Shown: positions 1 through 8,407 of the stretch, piece after piece
Position numbering within the stretch: position 1 is the stretch's first letter
Layout of the letters: each line of letters starts with the position of its first letter
Assembly: GCA_964568925.1 (NCBI GenBank)
Contig: CAZMSJ010000003.1
Location: 28,969-92,968 of the forward strand
Source: CAYQUL01 sp964568925
Lineage (GTDB): Bacteria; Patescibacteriota; Microgenomatia; UBA8517
DNA length: 64,000 bases
Direction: 5' to 3'
Program-made: the position numbers and the translations under genes
The notes under the pieces: model-generated
What the model was told of the DNA's origin: nothing
What the model saw: only the letters and a program-made list of their open reading frames with translations
The model's database searches: none

Positions 1-2
1 CA

Positions 3-230
3 TGGCCAATTGAGAAGATTAACAAAATAGATCTATCCATTTTGAGGCTAGCCACGTTTGAGATGATCGCCAATGAGATTCCATCAAAAGTGGTCATTGA
101 CGAAGCAGTGGAGCTCGCGAAAGAATATGGAGGAGAAAGCTCACCTTCATTTATTAATGGAGTACTTGGAAGCATTGTAAAATTACAAGAAACAGATCAT
201 GACGATTCAACAAATAAAAGCACAATTTAA
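3..230 (+). CDS. nusB: Transcription antitermination factor NusB, C-terminal part (cut by window edge)
   Basis: Only the last 75 codons are in the window; the frame is open from base 3. The visible part reads [13 protein letters not shown], then [13 protein letters not shown] and [11 protein letters not shown], which is the conserved C-terminal helical region of NusB. NusB binds boxA RNA with S10 (NusE) and promotes rRNA transcription antitermination; this role is family knowledge. The last 32 bases overlap the start of rnc, so the two are probably translationally coupled. The identification rests on these motifs; the N-terminal RNA-binding half is outside the window. Confidence 0.85.
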   Translation, partial: WPIEKINKIDLSILRLATFEMIANEIPSKVVIDEAVELAKEYGGESSPSFINGVLGSIVKLQETDHDDSTNKSTI

Positions 231-873
231 CGACGAGAAGCTCTTCCTTCTTGCCCTCACACACCGCTCCTGGATAAACGAAAACCCTGGTATTCGTGAA
301 AGTAATGAACGACTTGAGTTTTTGGGTGACGCCGTTCTAGAACTTGTGGTAAGTCACGCAATCTATCTCCAGTTTCCTGACCAAGAAGAAGGCTTTTTGA
401 CCTCAATTCGGGCAAACATCGTTAACACCATCAATTTGGCTAAAGTTGCTCGAGCCTTAAACTTAGGGGAAGACTTACTTTTGTCACGAGGAGAAGAGCA
501 AGGTGGGGGAAGAGACAACCAGTCACTACTGGCTGATACTGTTGAGGCAATTATTGGGGCTGTCTACCTTGATCAGGGATTTGACGCAGCAAAGGCCTTT
601 ATTGAGTCAAATATCCTCTTTGACATCCAATCTCACCTCGAGAAGCCTTTAAAAGACGCAAAAAGTCGCCTCCAGGAGTTTGTACAGGCAAATGGCTCAA
701 ATGCACCAAAGTACCGAGTCGTAGATGAACATGGCCCAGACCACGCAAAAGAGTTTATAATCGAGGTCTCAGTGGACGGCAATGCACTTGGTAAGGGAGA
801 AGGAAAAAGCAAATCTGCAGCAGAACAAGACGCAGCAGAGCACGCTCTTGAAACTCTCACAAAAAAAGCGTAA
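199..873 (+). CDS. rnc: Ribonuclease III
   Basis: A 224-residue protein, normal length for RNase III. The signature [12 protein letters not shown] lies at residues 36-47, with metal-binding E40 and D44; the second acidic pair is in [11 protein letters not shown] (D113, E116). A double-stranded RNA-binding domain fills about residues 152-222. The enzyme cleaves double-stranded RNA and matures rRNA precursors, which fits its place between nusB and ribosomal genes. The ATG lies inside the 3' end of nusB. All catalytic residues seem present, so it should be active. Confidence 0.96.
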   Translation: MTIQQIKAQFNDEKLFLLALTHRSWINENPGIRESNERLEFLGDAVLELVVSHAIYLQFPDQEEGFLTSIRANIVNTINLAKVARALNLGEDLLLSRGEEQGGGRDNQSLLADTVEAIIGAVYLDQGFDAAKAFIESNILFDIQSHLEKPLKDAKSRLQEFVQANGSNAPKYRVVDEHGPDHAKEFIIEVSVDGNALGKGEGKSKSAAEQDAAEHALETLTKKA

Positions 874-882
874 AATACCCAA

Positions 883-1101
883 ATGGTTAAAATCAGACTC
901 GCTAAACTCGGAAAAAGAAATGATCACTTCTACCGAATTGTCGCGATTGAATCACAAAACAAGAATCAAGGTGAAGCCCTCGAAATATTAGGGTTCTATC
1001 ATCCGCGCGAAAAAAAGCAACAAATTGATAAAAAAGCACTTGCAGCTTGGGTAGCTAAAGGAGCTATCGTTTCTGATGCAGTTAAAGTGTTACTCGCATA
1101 A
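883..1101 (+). CDS. rpsP: 30S ribosomal protein S16
   Basis: A 72-residue protein starting MVKIRLAKLGKRND, with the typical FYRIVAIES and EILGFYHPR stretches of bacterial S16. S16 is a primary assembly protein of the 30S subunit. It is shorter at the C terminus than the roughly 80-90 residues usual in other bacteria, ending soon after the DAVKVLL helix. It begins 9 bases after rnc and is followed 6 bases later by khpA. In many bacteria rimM and trmD follow rpsP; neither is present here. Confidence 0.97.
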   Translation: MVKIRLAKLGKRNDHFYRIVAIESQNKNQGEALEILGFYHPREKKQQIDKKALAAWVAKGAIVSDAVKVLLA

Positions 1102-1107
1102 CCACAT

Positions 1108-1338
1108 ATGAAAGATCTTTCTTTGTTCCTTATCTCAAACATCACCGGAAGTAACGATATTTCTGTTGCTGAAACACAAGAAGAAGGACGAACAATTATT
1201 GATGTTACAGCTGAGAAGTCAGTTGTAGGATTAATTATTGGAAAAGAAGGAAAGACAATTAAAAATCTCCGACGAATTCTCGCAATTCGAGCAGCTAAAG
1301 AAGACACAATGGTGTCAGTTAACGTTCACGAAGCATAA
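1108..1338 (+). CDS. khpA: KH-domain RNA-binding protein KhpA (YlqC family)
   Basis: A 76-residue single KH-domain protein. The RNA-binding GxxG loop is GKEG at residues 45-48, within VVGLIIGKEGKTIKNLR. In other bacteria KhpA sits just after rpsP, pairs with KhpB (Jag) and binds many RNAs; the same order is seen here. The N-terminal extension LFLISNITGSNDISV precedes the core. It is the last gene of the nusB-rnc-rpsP-khpA run. A U-rich stretch follows at 1366-1391, but I see no strong hairpin. Confidence 0.9.
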   Translation: MKDLSLFLISNITGSNDISVAETQEEGRTIIDVTAEKSVVGLIIGKEGKTIKNLRRILAIRAAKEDTMVSVNVHEA

Positions 1339-1411
1339 CGCTTCACTCTTCACTTTTTCCCCATATACTTACTTTTTTTGAAGTTTTTTTGTGCTTAAAA
1401 GAAGACGACCA

Positions 1412-2095
1412 TTATTCAAATGGATTGGCACGTCCCGTACCACCACTTCCTGTTGCAACTGATTCTGTTGTAAACGGATATCGGTAAGAAGCAAGTTCAG
1501 AAGACAATTCTGTTTCCTGTGGTGACAAACTTACAATTGCTTCACTTAAAGCTGGGAGTTTCGTTGGAACAGCTGCCCATGGTGAACGTACTGTAACAAT
1601 TGCACTTGAGCCAGTACTTCCTGATGAGGACACGAGACTTAGGGTATCAATAGACATGATAGGTGCAACCTTTCGTAACTCATAAATAAATTTCATGATT
1701 CCATCTGAACTTCCATCTACATCAAAGTTTAAAGTGCTTTGAGCAAGACTTGGTCCACTTGCAGGCTGGGCAACTAAATCTAGGTTTTTAATAACAAGGC
1801 CAAGCTCAGTTGCAACTGTTCTGATTTGAGAAAGAAGGGTCAATGAATTATTTTCCGTTGGCAGAGCCAGTTGTGCTCTACTTGTGTTGTCAGATGTAAC
1901 ATTGTTCACACTCTCCAATACAGTTTTTCTCTCAGTTAACACAGTAATTTCATCAGCCAGTTTTGTCTTTGACTCTGAGAGTGTTGTAAATTGATTGAAA
2001 AAATAGGCACCCATCACGATTCCACTCACGATAAAACCGACAAATATAAATCCATACAAAAGGACTGGCTGATATGAGGTAAAAGAATTTTTCAT
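1412..2095 (-). CDS. pilO: Type IV pilus inner-membrane assembly protein PilO-like
   Basis: A 227-residue protein with one N-terminal membrane helix (about residues 12-32), a coiled-coil segment (about 35-65) and a soluble C-terminal domain, the PilO architecture. PilO pairs with PilN and links the cytoplasmic PilM ring to the extracytoplasmic parts of the pilus machine. It is the last gene of the pilus operon; its start overlaps the end of pilN by 4 bases. Sequence similarity among PilO proteins is low, so the name depends partly on the pilM-pilN-pilO order. Confidence 0.82.
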   Translation of the reverse strand: MKNSFTSYQPVLLYGFIFVGFIVSGIVMGAYFFNQFTTLSESKTKLADEITVLTERKTVLESVNNVTSDNTSRAQLALPTENNSLTLLSQIRTVATELGLVIKNLDLVAQPASGPSLAQSTLNFDVDGSSDGIMKFIYELRKVAPIMSIDTLSLVSSSGSTGSSAIVTVRSPWAAVPTKLPALSEAIVSLSPQETELSSELASYRYPFTTESVATGSGGTGRANPFE

Positions 2096-2622
2096 TTATT
2101 AAAATCAATATAAACTTGATATCCACCTACTGGGTTATATGCAACGTTACTTAAGGCTAATTGGGAAACGAGTTTCTCTGAAACTAAACGCTGAATAACT
2201 AAGGTTAACGGAGGAAGTGTTGCTGAACTTAAGCCAATTTTTGCTTCCCCTCCATCAATTCTTGCACCAATAATCGTAACTTCTTCAGGCAATACATCAA
2301 TAACTTTCTTTTGATTCTCAAGCTGTGGGCGAGACACATCAGCATTTCTAAAATCAATAATTTTTGTTAATCGATCTTTTAGAAGTACAAGTCTCCGCTC
2401 TGAAGCTTCAAGCGTAAGAACTTCTGCCTTTACCTTGTCTCGTGTGACAACCATTTCATCTACAGCCTTTTTGGTTAAAACGACATAGGCAAGCCCAGCC
2501 ATTGAGGTAAGCAGAAGAATAGTACAAACAATAATCGAAGCCACTTTCAATTTAGACAAAAGAGCATTTACTTCTTTTCCGCGAGAAAGTTCAACTGGCA
2601 GGAGGTTGATGTTTTGGGCCAT
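2092..2622 (-). CDS. pilN: Type IV pilus assembly protein PilN-like
   Basis: A 176-residue bitopic protein. It opens with the conserved cytoplasmic motif INLLP (residues 5-9) that binds PilM in characterised systems, followed by a single membrane helix at about 27-50, a coiled coil and a small C-terminal domain. It lies between pilM (4 bases upstream) and pilO (overlapping), which matches the usual order. The inferred role is to form the PilN-PilO heterodimer in the membrane. Confidence 0.88.
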   Translation of the reverse strand: MAQNINLLPVELSRGKEVNALLSKLKVASIIVCTILLLTSMAGLAYVVLTKKAVDEMVVTRDKVKAEVLTLEASERRLVLLKDRLTKIIDFRNADVSRPQLENQKKVIDVLPEEVTIIGARIDGGEAKIGLSSATLPPLTLVIQRLVSEKLVSQLALSNVAYNPVGGYQVYIDFNK

Positions 2623-2625
2623 AGG

Positions 2626-3633
2626 TTAACGCATAGCAAGACCGACAGCGACTGAGTAGAGCGGTGCATAATTTGATAATGTTGCAGCAGCCTGTGGATC
2701 AATGATTACGTTCTGGAAAGGATTGGCGACAATTACCTCAAGCCCGAGTAGCTTAGCAAGTTCTCCAGAGACTCCAGGAAGCCCTGCACTTCCACCGGAG
2801 ACAACGATTACGTTAGGAGATTCACCATGCATATCCATTTGGTAGAAATGAACTGACTTCTTCATTTCATCTACAACACCTTTCAAAATTGGACGCAAAG
2901 ACATTGAAACTTTGTCTTCCAATTGATTCGGGGTAAAGCCATACGTCTTTTTGTACTCTTCAGCTTGCTGTGGAGTGATCCCTAAGCCTTGTGCAACGGC
3001 ACGAGTGAAAGCCTCACCGGCAGTAGGAATTGATCGACTGAAAAACAATTGACCTTCTTTCGTAATTGCGATATCTGTTGATAGTGCACCAAAATCCAAA
3101 AGCATAACTGTTTTCCCAATTCCACCAAGACTTCGAGCAAGAGAGAGAAGTTCCGTTTCAACACCGACAACTCGGAGACCTGCATTTGTGACTACACTCA
3201 CATACTTTTCAACCATCGTCTTTATTGCTGCTACAACTAAGACTAATACTTGAGGAGGATTTCCAATTTCTCGTCGCTCTAATATTTGGTACTGTAAGAC
3301 TGCTTCTTTTAAAGGAATTGGAATATATTCTTCTGACTCCCACTTAACAGCAGATGCAATTTCTTCATCAGTCAAAAGGGGAAGCTTAATCACACGAGAG
3401 AAGACTGAGGTTTCTGAAAGGGAGATGTTCACGTCTTTACTACTAATACGAGCTTCAGCACAGAGCTTTTTTATAGCTTCACTGGCATCAGCTAATCCTT
3501 TTTCATCATCAACACGAGTTAAATCAAAAGGAAATGGGGCAGCACCAGCTGCACGAAGAGAGAACTTGTCTCCTTCACGAGCAAGCTCAACTACTTTCAC
3601 TGTTTTTGAACCGATATCAAGACCTACACTCAT
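2626..3633 (-). CDS. pilM: Type IV pilus assembly ATPase-fold protein PilM
   Basis: A 335-residue actin/FtsA-fold protein. The phosphate-1 loop GLDIGSKTVKVVEL is at residues 4-17 and the LLDFGALSTDIAI and VVSGGSAGLPGV loops complete the nucleotide site. A SHS2/1C-like insertion includes LPLLTDEEI and KWESEEYIPIP. PilM forms a cytoplasmic ring that receives the PilN tail. It is followed at 4 bases by pilN and preceded directly by the PilX/GspK-like pseudopilin gene. Confidence 0.94.
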   Translation of the reverse strand: MSVGLDIGSKTVKVVELAREGDKFSLRAAGAAPFPFDLTRVDDEKGLADASEAIKKLCAEARISSKDVNISLSETSVFSRVIKLPLLTDEEIASAVKWESEEYIPIPLKEAVLQYQILERREIGNPPQVLVLVVAAIKTMVEKYVSVVTNAGLRVVGVETELLSLARSLGGIGKTVMLLDFGALSTDIAITKEGQLFFSRSIPTAGEAFTRAVAQGLGITPQQAEEYKKTYGFTPNQLEDKVSMSLRPILKGVVDEMKKSVHFYQMDMHGESPNVIVVSGGSAGLPGVSGELAKLLGLEVIVANPFQNVIIDPQAAATLSNYAPLYSVAVGLAMR

Positions 3634-3634
3634 A

Positions 3635-4516
3635 TTATTTAGAAATTGCGCCTACTGAGAACAAAGCAGAACAAAACATTGATGGTACTTCAGGATAGAG
3701 ATTAACGACTTCAACTTTGCGTGAAGCGTTTCCAGCAGTTCCGGTTGATTGAACAAGCTTACCCTGTGAAGGTAAATCACGATTGCCTTGAGTAATTACA
3801 CCAAAATATTCATTCGTTGAGTTATACCAAAAACGGACCTGCATAAATTTCATTCTACCAGATGTGTTGTATACGTTTGCCGCCATATTTGAGGACAACG
3901 CACTAAACGTAACGGTCGTTCTGTAGGCAAAACTACGACCATTAACCGTACAAGCTCCAGTGTTTCCGGTTGGTGCGGTGAACTTGTTTGTTGTTCTTCG
4001 AGTTCCATTTGGATCAAATACGCGTCTCCCTATTTCCATTACATTTGCGGGGGTTTCATACACAACTGATACTTCAATTGCAGGTTGAGGTGAAGCGCCT
4101 GAGCTTCCCCAACAAATATCAATTGAACTTCCTTTAAAACAATTGTTACCAGGACAAGTATCATCAAGTCTATTTTGGTCATCATGGTTCACAAACCAAA
4201 TTGTTCCCGTTTCACCAGAAGGCAAACCAACTGGGTATACATACTCAGTACCAGTACTAATGTAGTTTGAGGTGTTTGTGTTGTATGCAGCGTTTCCTGA
4301 TGACACATTTCCAGATGTTCCACCATTTGTTGGAGTTAAGAGAACCTTTTCAACCCCTGCTTCAGCAGCAGAGAATGCTCGAAGTGAATCTTCATCTTTT
4401 GTTGTAACAGAGACATCAGTAATTGTTCTTGAGGCCACAGACAAGACAATAGTAAGGACAGCTCCCATGGAAAGAAGAAGAAGAATTAATGCCTGGCCAC
4501 GAACGCGATTTTTCAT
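3635..4516 (-). CDS. PilX/GspK-like minor pseudopilin
   Basis: A 293-residue protein from the chosen ATG at 4516. The N terminus reads RVRG then QALILLLLSMGAV, a prepilin-type helix with a Gly before the predicted cleavage site but no Glu at mature position 5. GspK/PilX-type tip pseudopilins are known for lacking this Glu. The segment SLRAFSAAEAGVEKVL is typical of PilX N-terminal domains. The remainder is a Ser/Thr/Asn-rich extracellular region with several cysteines. The frame stays open to a TTG at 4552 that overlaps the previous gene, so the start could be there. Likely part of the pilus initiation/tip complex. Confidence 0.75.
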   Translation of the reverse strand: MKNRVRGQALILLLLSMGAVLTIVLSVASRTITDVSVTTKDEDSLRAFSAAEAGVEKVLLTPTNGGTSGNVSSGNAAYNTNTSNYISTGTEYVYPVGLPSGETGTIWFVNHDDQNRLDDTCPGNNCFKGSSIDICWGSSGASPQPAIEVSVVYETPANVMEIGRRVFDPNGTRRTTNKFTAPTGNTGACTVNGRSFAYRTTVTFSALSSNMAANVYNTSGRMKFMQVRFWYNSTNEYFGVITQGNRDLPSQGKLVQSTGTAGNASRKVEVVNLYPEVPSMFCSALFSVGAISK

Positions 4517-4548
4517 CACTTTCAGTGTATGGTTTGTCACACCATGGG

Positions 4549-5049
4549 TCAATACGATCTCAAGAGAATAGACGATGAAATAGTCACAATTGACTGCGAG
4601 AGCGAGTCTGTAGACATACTTTTTCCTGCTAAATTGACGGTTACCTGTGGCGGCTTACTGGCACCTGATGGATAGCTACAAACAAAAGAACAGGTAGTCA
4701 AGGTAATACTTGATGAGGTTAATCGAACAGTTGCTGAGTTAGATGCAAGGTATGTTCCAGATGCATCAGTTAAACACTGAAACGAAGCTTGTCTTCCTTT
4801 CTCGTTCAAATAGGTAAGGGTTTGAACAGAAGATCCATTACAGGCAGAGACTATTGAACTTGCGTTTCTAACATGACGTTCAAGAACAGAGAGTGCATAC
4901 TCCATATTCTCACGAACTTGCGTACCGGCATCACTGACACGGGACCCTTGAAGGGAAGAAACTGTCGTTTGTGTTGCAACAATAGCCAAGAGCGTAAACA
5001 TAACAATTGCAACTAAGACTTCGATAAGTGAAAAACCTTTTTCTTTCAT
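4549..5049 (-). CDS. PilW/PilJ-like type IV prepilin
   Basis: The protein starts MKEKGFSLIEVLVAIVMF: prepilin cleavage site G|FSLIE with Glu5, followed by the hydrophobic N-methylated helix. About 166 residues. The ATG at 5049 overlaps the stop of the upstream gene (ATGA) and has GGA seven bases before it; an in-frame TTG at 5061 is less likely. The body has two Cys pairs and is Ser/Thr-rich. It lies between two other minor pseudopilins and should be a substrate of the local PilD peptidase. Confidence 0.82.
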   Translation of the reverse strand: MKEKGFSLIEVLVAIVMFTLLAIVATQTTVSSLQGSRVSDAGTQVRENMEYALSVLERHVRNASSIVSACNGSSVQTLTYLNEKGRQASFQCLTDASGTYLASNSATVRLTSSSITLTTCSFVCSYPSGASKPPQVTVNLAGKSMSTDSLSQSIVTISSSILLRSY

Positions 5050-5507
5050 GATTTTTTCCAATTGGTGAGTGTTGTCGATGCACGGCTTTCATGCGTTCCT
5101 GAACCATCTACCCATGAAGTGACGACCGTTACTTCAATCGTATTTGCAGCAGAGGTTCTCAGTGTCAAATTACGTAAAAATGGAACGGTAGAGTTTGGAA
5201 TAGAACTACCAGATCCACAGGCACCAGATGTTGCCCAGGATAGGGTTGAGACGCACCAATTGGTACCACCAGCACTTGATCGACCTACAAATGAATTCCA
5301 TCCCTTGTCACGCTCTCCACGCACCCATTCAAGAGCTTCTTGGCTATGCCGATTAGCAAGTGTTTTATTTCGAGAAAAAGCAGTTAAGGAAAGGTTTTTC
5401 GTTGAAAGTGATACAAGAGCAATCATAACTAAACTGACAATTAACACAGCAACAATCATTTCAAACAACGATTGTCCTTTGATTCGTTGAAATCTATTTG
5501 TATTCAT
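5046..5507 (-). CDS. PilV/GspI-like type IV prepilin
   Basis: A 153-residue protein with the N terminus RIKG then QSLFEMIVAVLIVSLVM. The Gly-1 and Glu5 of the prepilin consensus are present, but mature position 1 is Gln rather than Phe or Met. A membrane helix follows, then HSQEALEWVRGERD, common in PilV-like pseudopilins, and a Cys-containing globular part. It overlaps the next gene by 4 bases. Probably a minor pilin of the priming complex. Confidence 0.75.
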   Translation of the reverse strand: MNTNRFQRIKGQSLFEMIVAVLIVSLVMIALVSLSTKNLSLTAFSRNKTLANRHSQEALEWVRGERDKGWNSFVGRSSAGGTNWCVSTLSWATSGACGSGSSIPNSTVPFLRNLTLRTSAANTIEVTVVTSWVDGSGTHESRASTTLTNWKKS

Positions 5508-5513
5508 ACATAT

Positions 5514-6020
5514 TTACTTTATCTCACCAGAGGACGTTACGGTAACGACAAAAGATCTGGTTGCACCTGCGACACTCCGAGACACAGTAATTGTTGCGGG
5601 AGAAGCAGGAGAGATATCAGTACCGAGACCAAGAGGTTTGAAGGTAAAAAAGCTTGGTGTTGTACCACTTAATGTATAAGTCACGTTTGTAGGAAGAGCT
5701 GTTGTTGTTCCTGTCAATTCAGTTCCGCTACAAATAGGTCTCATTTCAAAACTGGTGATGTTTCCACCTGAAGACAAAAATCTAAAACGATATCCATCAA
5801 ATGAACCGGCACAACTTGCTGGTTTTTCACCGGACGTTGCTTTTGACTGTGCTAGACGCAAGCCAGAGTACAAAACACGAGTAGCAGAATCAACTGCCTG
5901 TCTTGATGCAAAATCTCCATAGCCTGCAACAGTTACCCCAATTAAGGCAGAGGAGATTGCAAGCGTAATTAAAATCTCGATAAGGGTAAAACCACTAGAG
6001 TTACGGGTTCGTGATCGCAT
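5514..6020 (-). CDS. GspH/FimT-like pseudopilin
   Basis: From the ATG at 6020 the protein is 168 residues and reads MRSRTRNSSG then FTLIEILITLAISSALIG, with G|FTLIE cleavage and Glu5. The region SRQAVDSATRVLYSGLRLAQSKA matches the GspH/FimT helical neck. A beta-rich C-terminal part with two cysteines follows. The frame is open further upstream, but that would overlap the preceding pilin gene by nearly 100 bases; the chosen start overlaps by 20. Substrate of PilD. Confidence 0.82.
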   Translation of the reverse strand: MRSRTRNSSGFTLIEILITLAISSALIGVTVAGYGDFASRQAVDSATRVLYSGLRLAQSKATSGEKPASCAGSFDGYRFRFLSSGGNITSFEMRPICSGTELTGTTTALPTNVTYTLSGTTPSFFTFKPLGLGTDISPASPATITVSRSVAGATRSFVVTVTSSGEIK

Positions 6021-6444
6021 AGGTACAAGAAGCGCCACAGGATGAGGCTGCGGCTCCACCACAAGCAACGGCTGTTGAGTTTCGTTCAAGAGCAGCACAC
6101 AAGGTGTAAGTCTGTGTTGTTTGTCGAGAATAACTGTAGTTGCGACCTGCAGTAGGGTCTGCCGGCATTGCCTTTATATACCGGTTAGATGTAGAGCACG
6201 CTGCACCTGCAGCTGCACTTGTTCCCGTAAGAGCTGAACCAACAGAGGGAAGGGAAGCTGGGTACTGACCACAATCAGACTTGTAGAGTTCAAGACCTGA
6301 ACGAATTGTTTCTATATCACTTTTTCTTTTTCCATCACGTGCACTTTTTTGAGGACCAGTAAGCATCATTAAGACAAACGTTGCCATCACACCAATGATT
6401 GCGATAACAACAAGAAGTTCAATAAGTGTAAATCCTTTTTTCAT
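6001..6444 (-). CDS. Type IV pilin / GspG-like pseudopilin
   Basis: A 147-residue prepilin starting MKKGFTLIELLVVIAIIGV, a perfect class III leader (MKKG|FTLIE). The segment SARDGKRKSDIETIRSGLELY is the common pilin neck in Patescibacteria. Six cysteines lie in the C-terminal half, probably forming disulphides outside the cell; a DsbA/DsbB pair is encoded at 42370-43459. The start overlaps the previous gene by 4 bases. Confidence 0.88.
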   Translation of the reverse strand: MKKGFTLIELLVVIAIIGVMATFVLMMLTGPQKSARDGKRKSDIETIRSGLELYKSDCGQYPASLPSVGSALTGTSAAAGAACSTSNRYIKAMPADPTAGRNYSYSRQTTQTYTLCAALERNSTAVACGGAAASSCGASCTYAITNP

Positions 6445-6965
6445 TTTTTGCCTTTTAAGCTTTCTATTAATTCATTCTCGTATTGTGACAATGTTTTATC
6501 AAGGGGAGTCTTGCCACTGGCTCTACCAAAATTACAAATACGGTTTCCACAACTTAAAGATAAATCAATAACACGCTCATTAAATTCTGGCTCAGAACTA
6601 CTTTCAAGCGAAGCATATAACTGGAAGCGATTTCCATCTGAGACATAGCGATATGAAGCGCCATCTTTAAACTGTGGATCTCGCGGGAGGTTACGTAAAT
6701 ATTCTTCATGGAAAACCTCACCCCATTCACAGGTTGTGAGTGCTTTAAAAGAACCACAGCCAACAATCTTGCCATTGTCTGAAGCAGGGTACTCACCCAT
6801 GTCTTTGAAGTAAACTTCAAGAGCATTCGCTACTGTTTGAACATCCCCAAGTCGTTGTGCATCTCTACTTTTTCTAAATGAGTTCTGCAAATTAACATAG
6901 GTTGCAAACATAATTAATGCTAAAAAGAAAAAAACTGCGATGGCTTCTCTTTTTTTAATATTCAT
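6441..6965 (-). CDS. Pilin-like exported protein with degenerate leader
   Basis: A 174-residue protein from the ATG at 6965, which overlaps the pilD stop (ATGA). The N terminus MNIKKREAIAVFFFLALIMFA has a membrane helix but no Gly cleavage site. The next part, NSFRKSRDAQRLGDVQTVANALEVYFKDMGEYP, strongly resembles the neck of the neighbouring pilins. It may be a pilin homologue that stays anchored as a bitopic protein. Three cysteines lie in the body and two near the end. Function unknown beyond its membership of the pilus operon. Confidence 0.7.
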   Translation of the reverse strand: MNIKKREAIAVFFFLALIMFATYVNLQNSFRKSRDAQRLGDVQTVANALEVYFKDMGEYPASDNGKIVGCGSFKALTTCEWGEVFHEEYLRNLPRDPQFKDGASYRYVSDGNRFQLYASLESSSEPEFNERVIDLSLSCGNRICNFGRASGKTPLDKTLSQYENELIESLKGKK

Positions 6966-7735
6966 ATAAAAAATGATAACAGGTACTGTCCCCAAACAAG
7001 AGTGATAATTGCTCCAAAAATAAGAAATGGTCCAAAGGCGAGTTTTGTTTTCATACCCGCACTTCCAACAAGCATCATAAGTAACCCAACTGCAGCACCA
7101 CTTACAAACGAACTAAACATCCACACCAGGGTAAGTGGGTACCCAAACAAGAGACCTAATGGCAGAGCCAGTTTCACGTCCCCTAATCCCATGCCACGAC
7201 CTCTGGTAACGAGATGCAAGGTAAGAAGAAACATAGCAGCACTTAAACCTGATGCAACTGAAGCAAAAAACGTTTGAGTAGAGGAGAGCAGTATCGCAAA
7301 CATAACAATCCCTAAGAGAGAAAAAACAAATTCATCGGGAATAATCTGAAATTCAAAATCAGTAACGATAATTGCAAGAAACAAAAGGAGAAGTGCAAAG
7401 ACAAAGAAGGTTACAGGTAAGCCAATTACGTTTAGCCAGGGAACGTTTTTTACTGCTGCCTCTGAAACAAATGGAGTAACAAGACCAACAACGAGTCCCA
7501 AAAACTCAATTACTGGGTATCGCTTTGAAATAGTCTTTTTGCAACTTCGACATTTACCTTGTAAAAAAAGAAATGAAAAAAGAGGAATATTATCAAACCA
7601 TGCTATTTTGTGTTTACAATTCGGACAAAAAGATCGCCCAGTTGAGATTGAAATGTTACGAGGTAATCGATAGGTGAGAGCCGCGATAAAAGAACCAAGT
7701 GCTAATCCCCATACTGCAAAAAGAAGTGACCACAT
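6962..7735 (-). CDS. pilD: Prepilin peptidase PilD
   Basis: A 257-residue polytopic membrane protease. Zinc motifs CPNC (residues 37-40) and CRSC (62-65) lie in the first cytoplasmic loop; the two catalytic aspartates of the GXGD aspartic protease family are near D126 (VTDFEFQIIPDE) and D186 (GLGDVKLA). The N-terminal part SFIAALTYRLPR is the methyltransferase-side signature. It should cut and N-methylate the pseudopilins encoded next to it. It begins after the terminator that follows the major pilin gene, so it may need read-through or its own promoter. Confidence 0.95.
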   Translation of the reverse strand: MWSLLFAVWGLALGSFIAALTYRLPRNISISTGRSFCPNCKHKIAWFDNIPLFSFLFLQGKCRSCKKTISKRYPVIEFLGLVVGLVTPFVSEAAVKNVPWLNVIGLPVTFFVFALLLLFLAIIVTDFEFQIIPDEFVFSLLGIVMFAILLSSTQTFFASVASGLSAAMFLLTLHLVTRGRGMGLGDVKLALPLGLLFGYPLTLVWMFSSFVSGAAVGLLMMLVGSAGMKTKLAFGPFLIFGAIITLVWGQYLLSFFI

Positions 7736-7770
7736 ATACCTACTATAAAGGAGATTTTCCCCTCATACAA

Positions 7771-7800
7771 CAAACGCCCCGGTAAAGGGGCGTTTGTTTT
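7771..7800 (-). terminator. Hairpin between major pilin gene and pilD
   Basis: A perfect 10-bp stem (7771-7780 with 7787-7796) and a 6-base loop lie between the major pilin gene and pilD. On the minus strand the following U tract is poor (GTTTGTTG). It could be a partial terminator that makes the pilin more abundant than the downstream proteins, or a 3' mRNA stabiliser. Confidence 0.7.
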
Positions 7801-7816
7801 CGCTTATCAACAAAGA

Positions 7817-8341
7817 TTAGAACGTAAACGTTTGAACTCCAGCGGTAGGGTATGTTGTCGCGTTTGCGGTACAAACTCCTCCACCTCGACCATTAGCGGT
7901 TGAGTAAACAACCCATGCTGCTTCTCCAGTACCACACTTGCTAATGTTTGCCTTTGATTCAAGACGAGCAAAAACAACTGCGCCTGTTCCAGCGGTAAAC
8001 GCGTAACACCATCCGTTTTGACGGTTGGTTGCACCACATTCTGCGGTACCTGTTACGTTGTATGTAATCGGACCTGGTGCAGCGGTAATTTCACCAGAGG
8101 TAACCAGTGTGTTTATCCAAGTTGTACTTGCAGTTGGGTATACACCGTTATTTCCGGTTGCATACGCTTCAATCGCATGGCCTAACTGAGTGACAGATGA
8201 ATAACGACCAGAGTCACGAGTTCGAGCAAGCTGTTGGACTGGGTCCAAGGCGAGAAGGACGACCACTGCGAGTGTACCTAGGATCGCAATAACGATCAAA
8301 AGTTCGATTAAAGTAAAACCTTTTTTAATTTGAGTAGTCAT
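7817..8341 (-). CDS. Probable major type IV pilin
   Basis: From ATG 8341 the protein has 174 residues: MTTQIKKG then FTLIELLIVIAILGTLAV, a standard G|FTLIE cleavage site. The neck LDPVQQLARTRDSGRYSSVTQLGHAIEAY follows, then a globular part with four cysteines. The Shine-Dalgarno sequence GGAGGTGA sits ideally before this ATG and is the strongest in the pilus operon; the gene is followed by its own hairpin. Both suggest high expression, as expected of the major subunit. That it is the major pilin is inference. Confidence 0.88.
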   Translation of the reverse strand: MTTQIKKGFTLIELLIVIAILGTLAVVVLLALDPVQQLARTRDSGRYSSVTQLGHAIEAYATGNNGVYPTASTTWINTLVTSGEITAAPGPITYNVTGTAECGATNRQNGWCYAFTAGTGAVVFARLESKANISKCGTGEAAWVVYSTANGRGGGVCTANATTYPTAGVQTFTF

Positions 8342-8407
8342 ATTCTCACCTCCTTTCAGCATTCCTTATAAACAGTATCATTCATTTTTTGCACTACTGT
8401 CAAGCGA

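Noticed and set aside
1339..1411. Strong terminator between khpA and the pilus operon
   Set aside because: The stretch is T-rich but I could not form a stable GC-containing stem on either strand.
5062..5490. 142-codon plus-strand frame opposite the PilV-like gene
   Set aside because: It is antisense to a gene with a clear prepilin signature, has no ribosome site and has a composition typical of a shadow frame.
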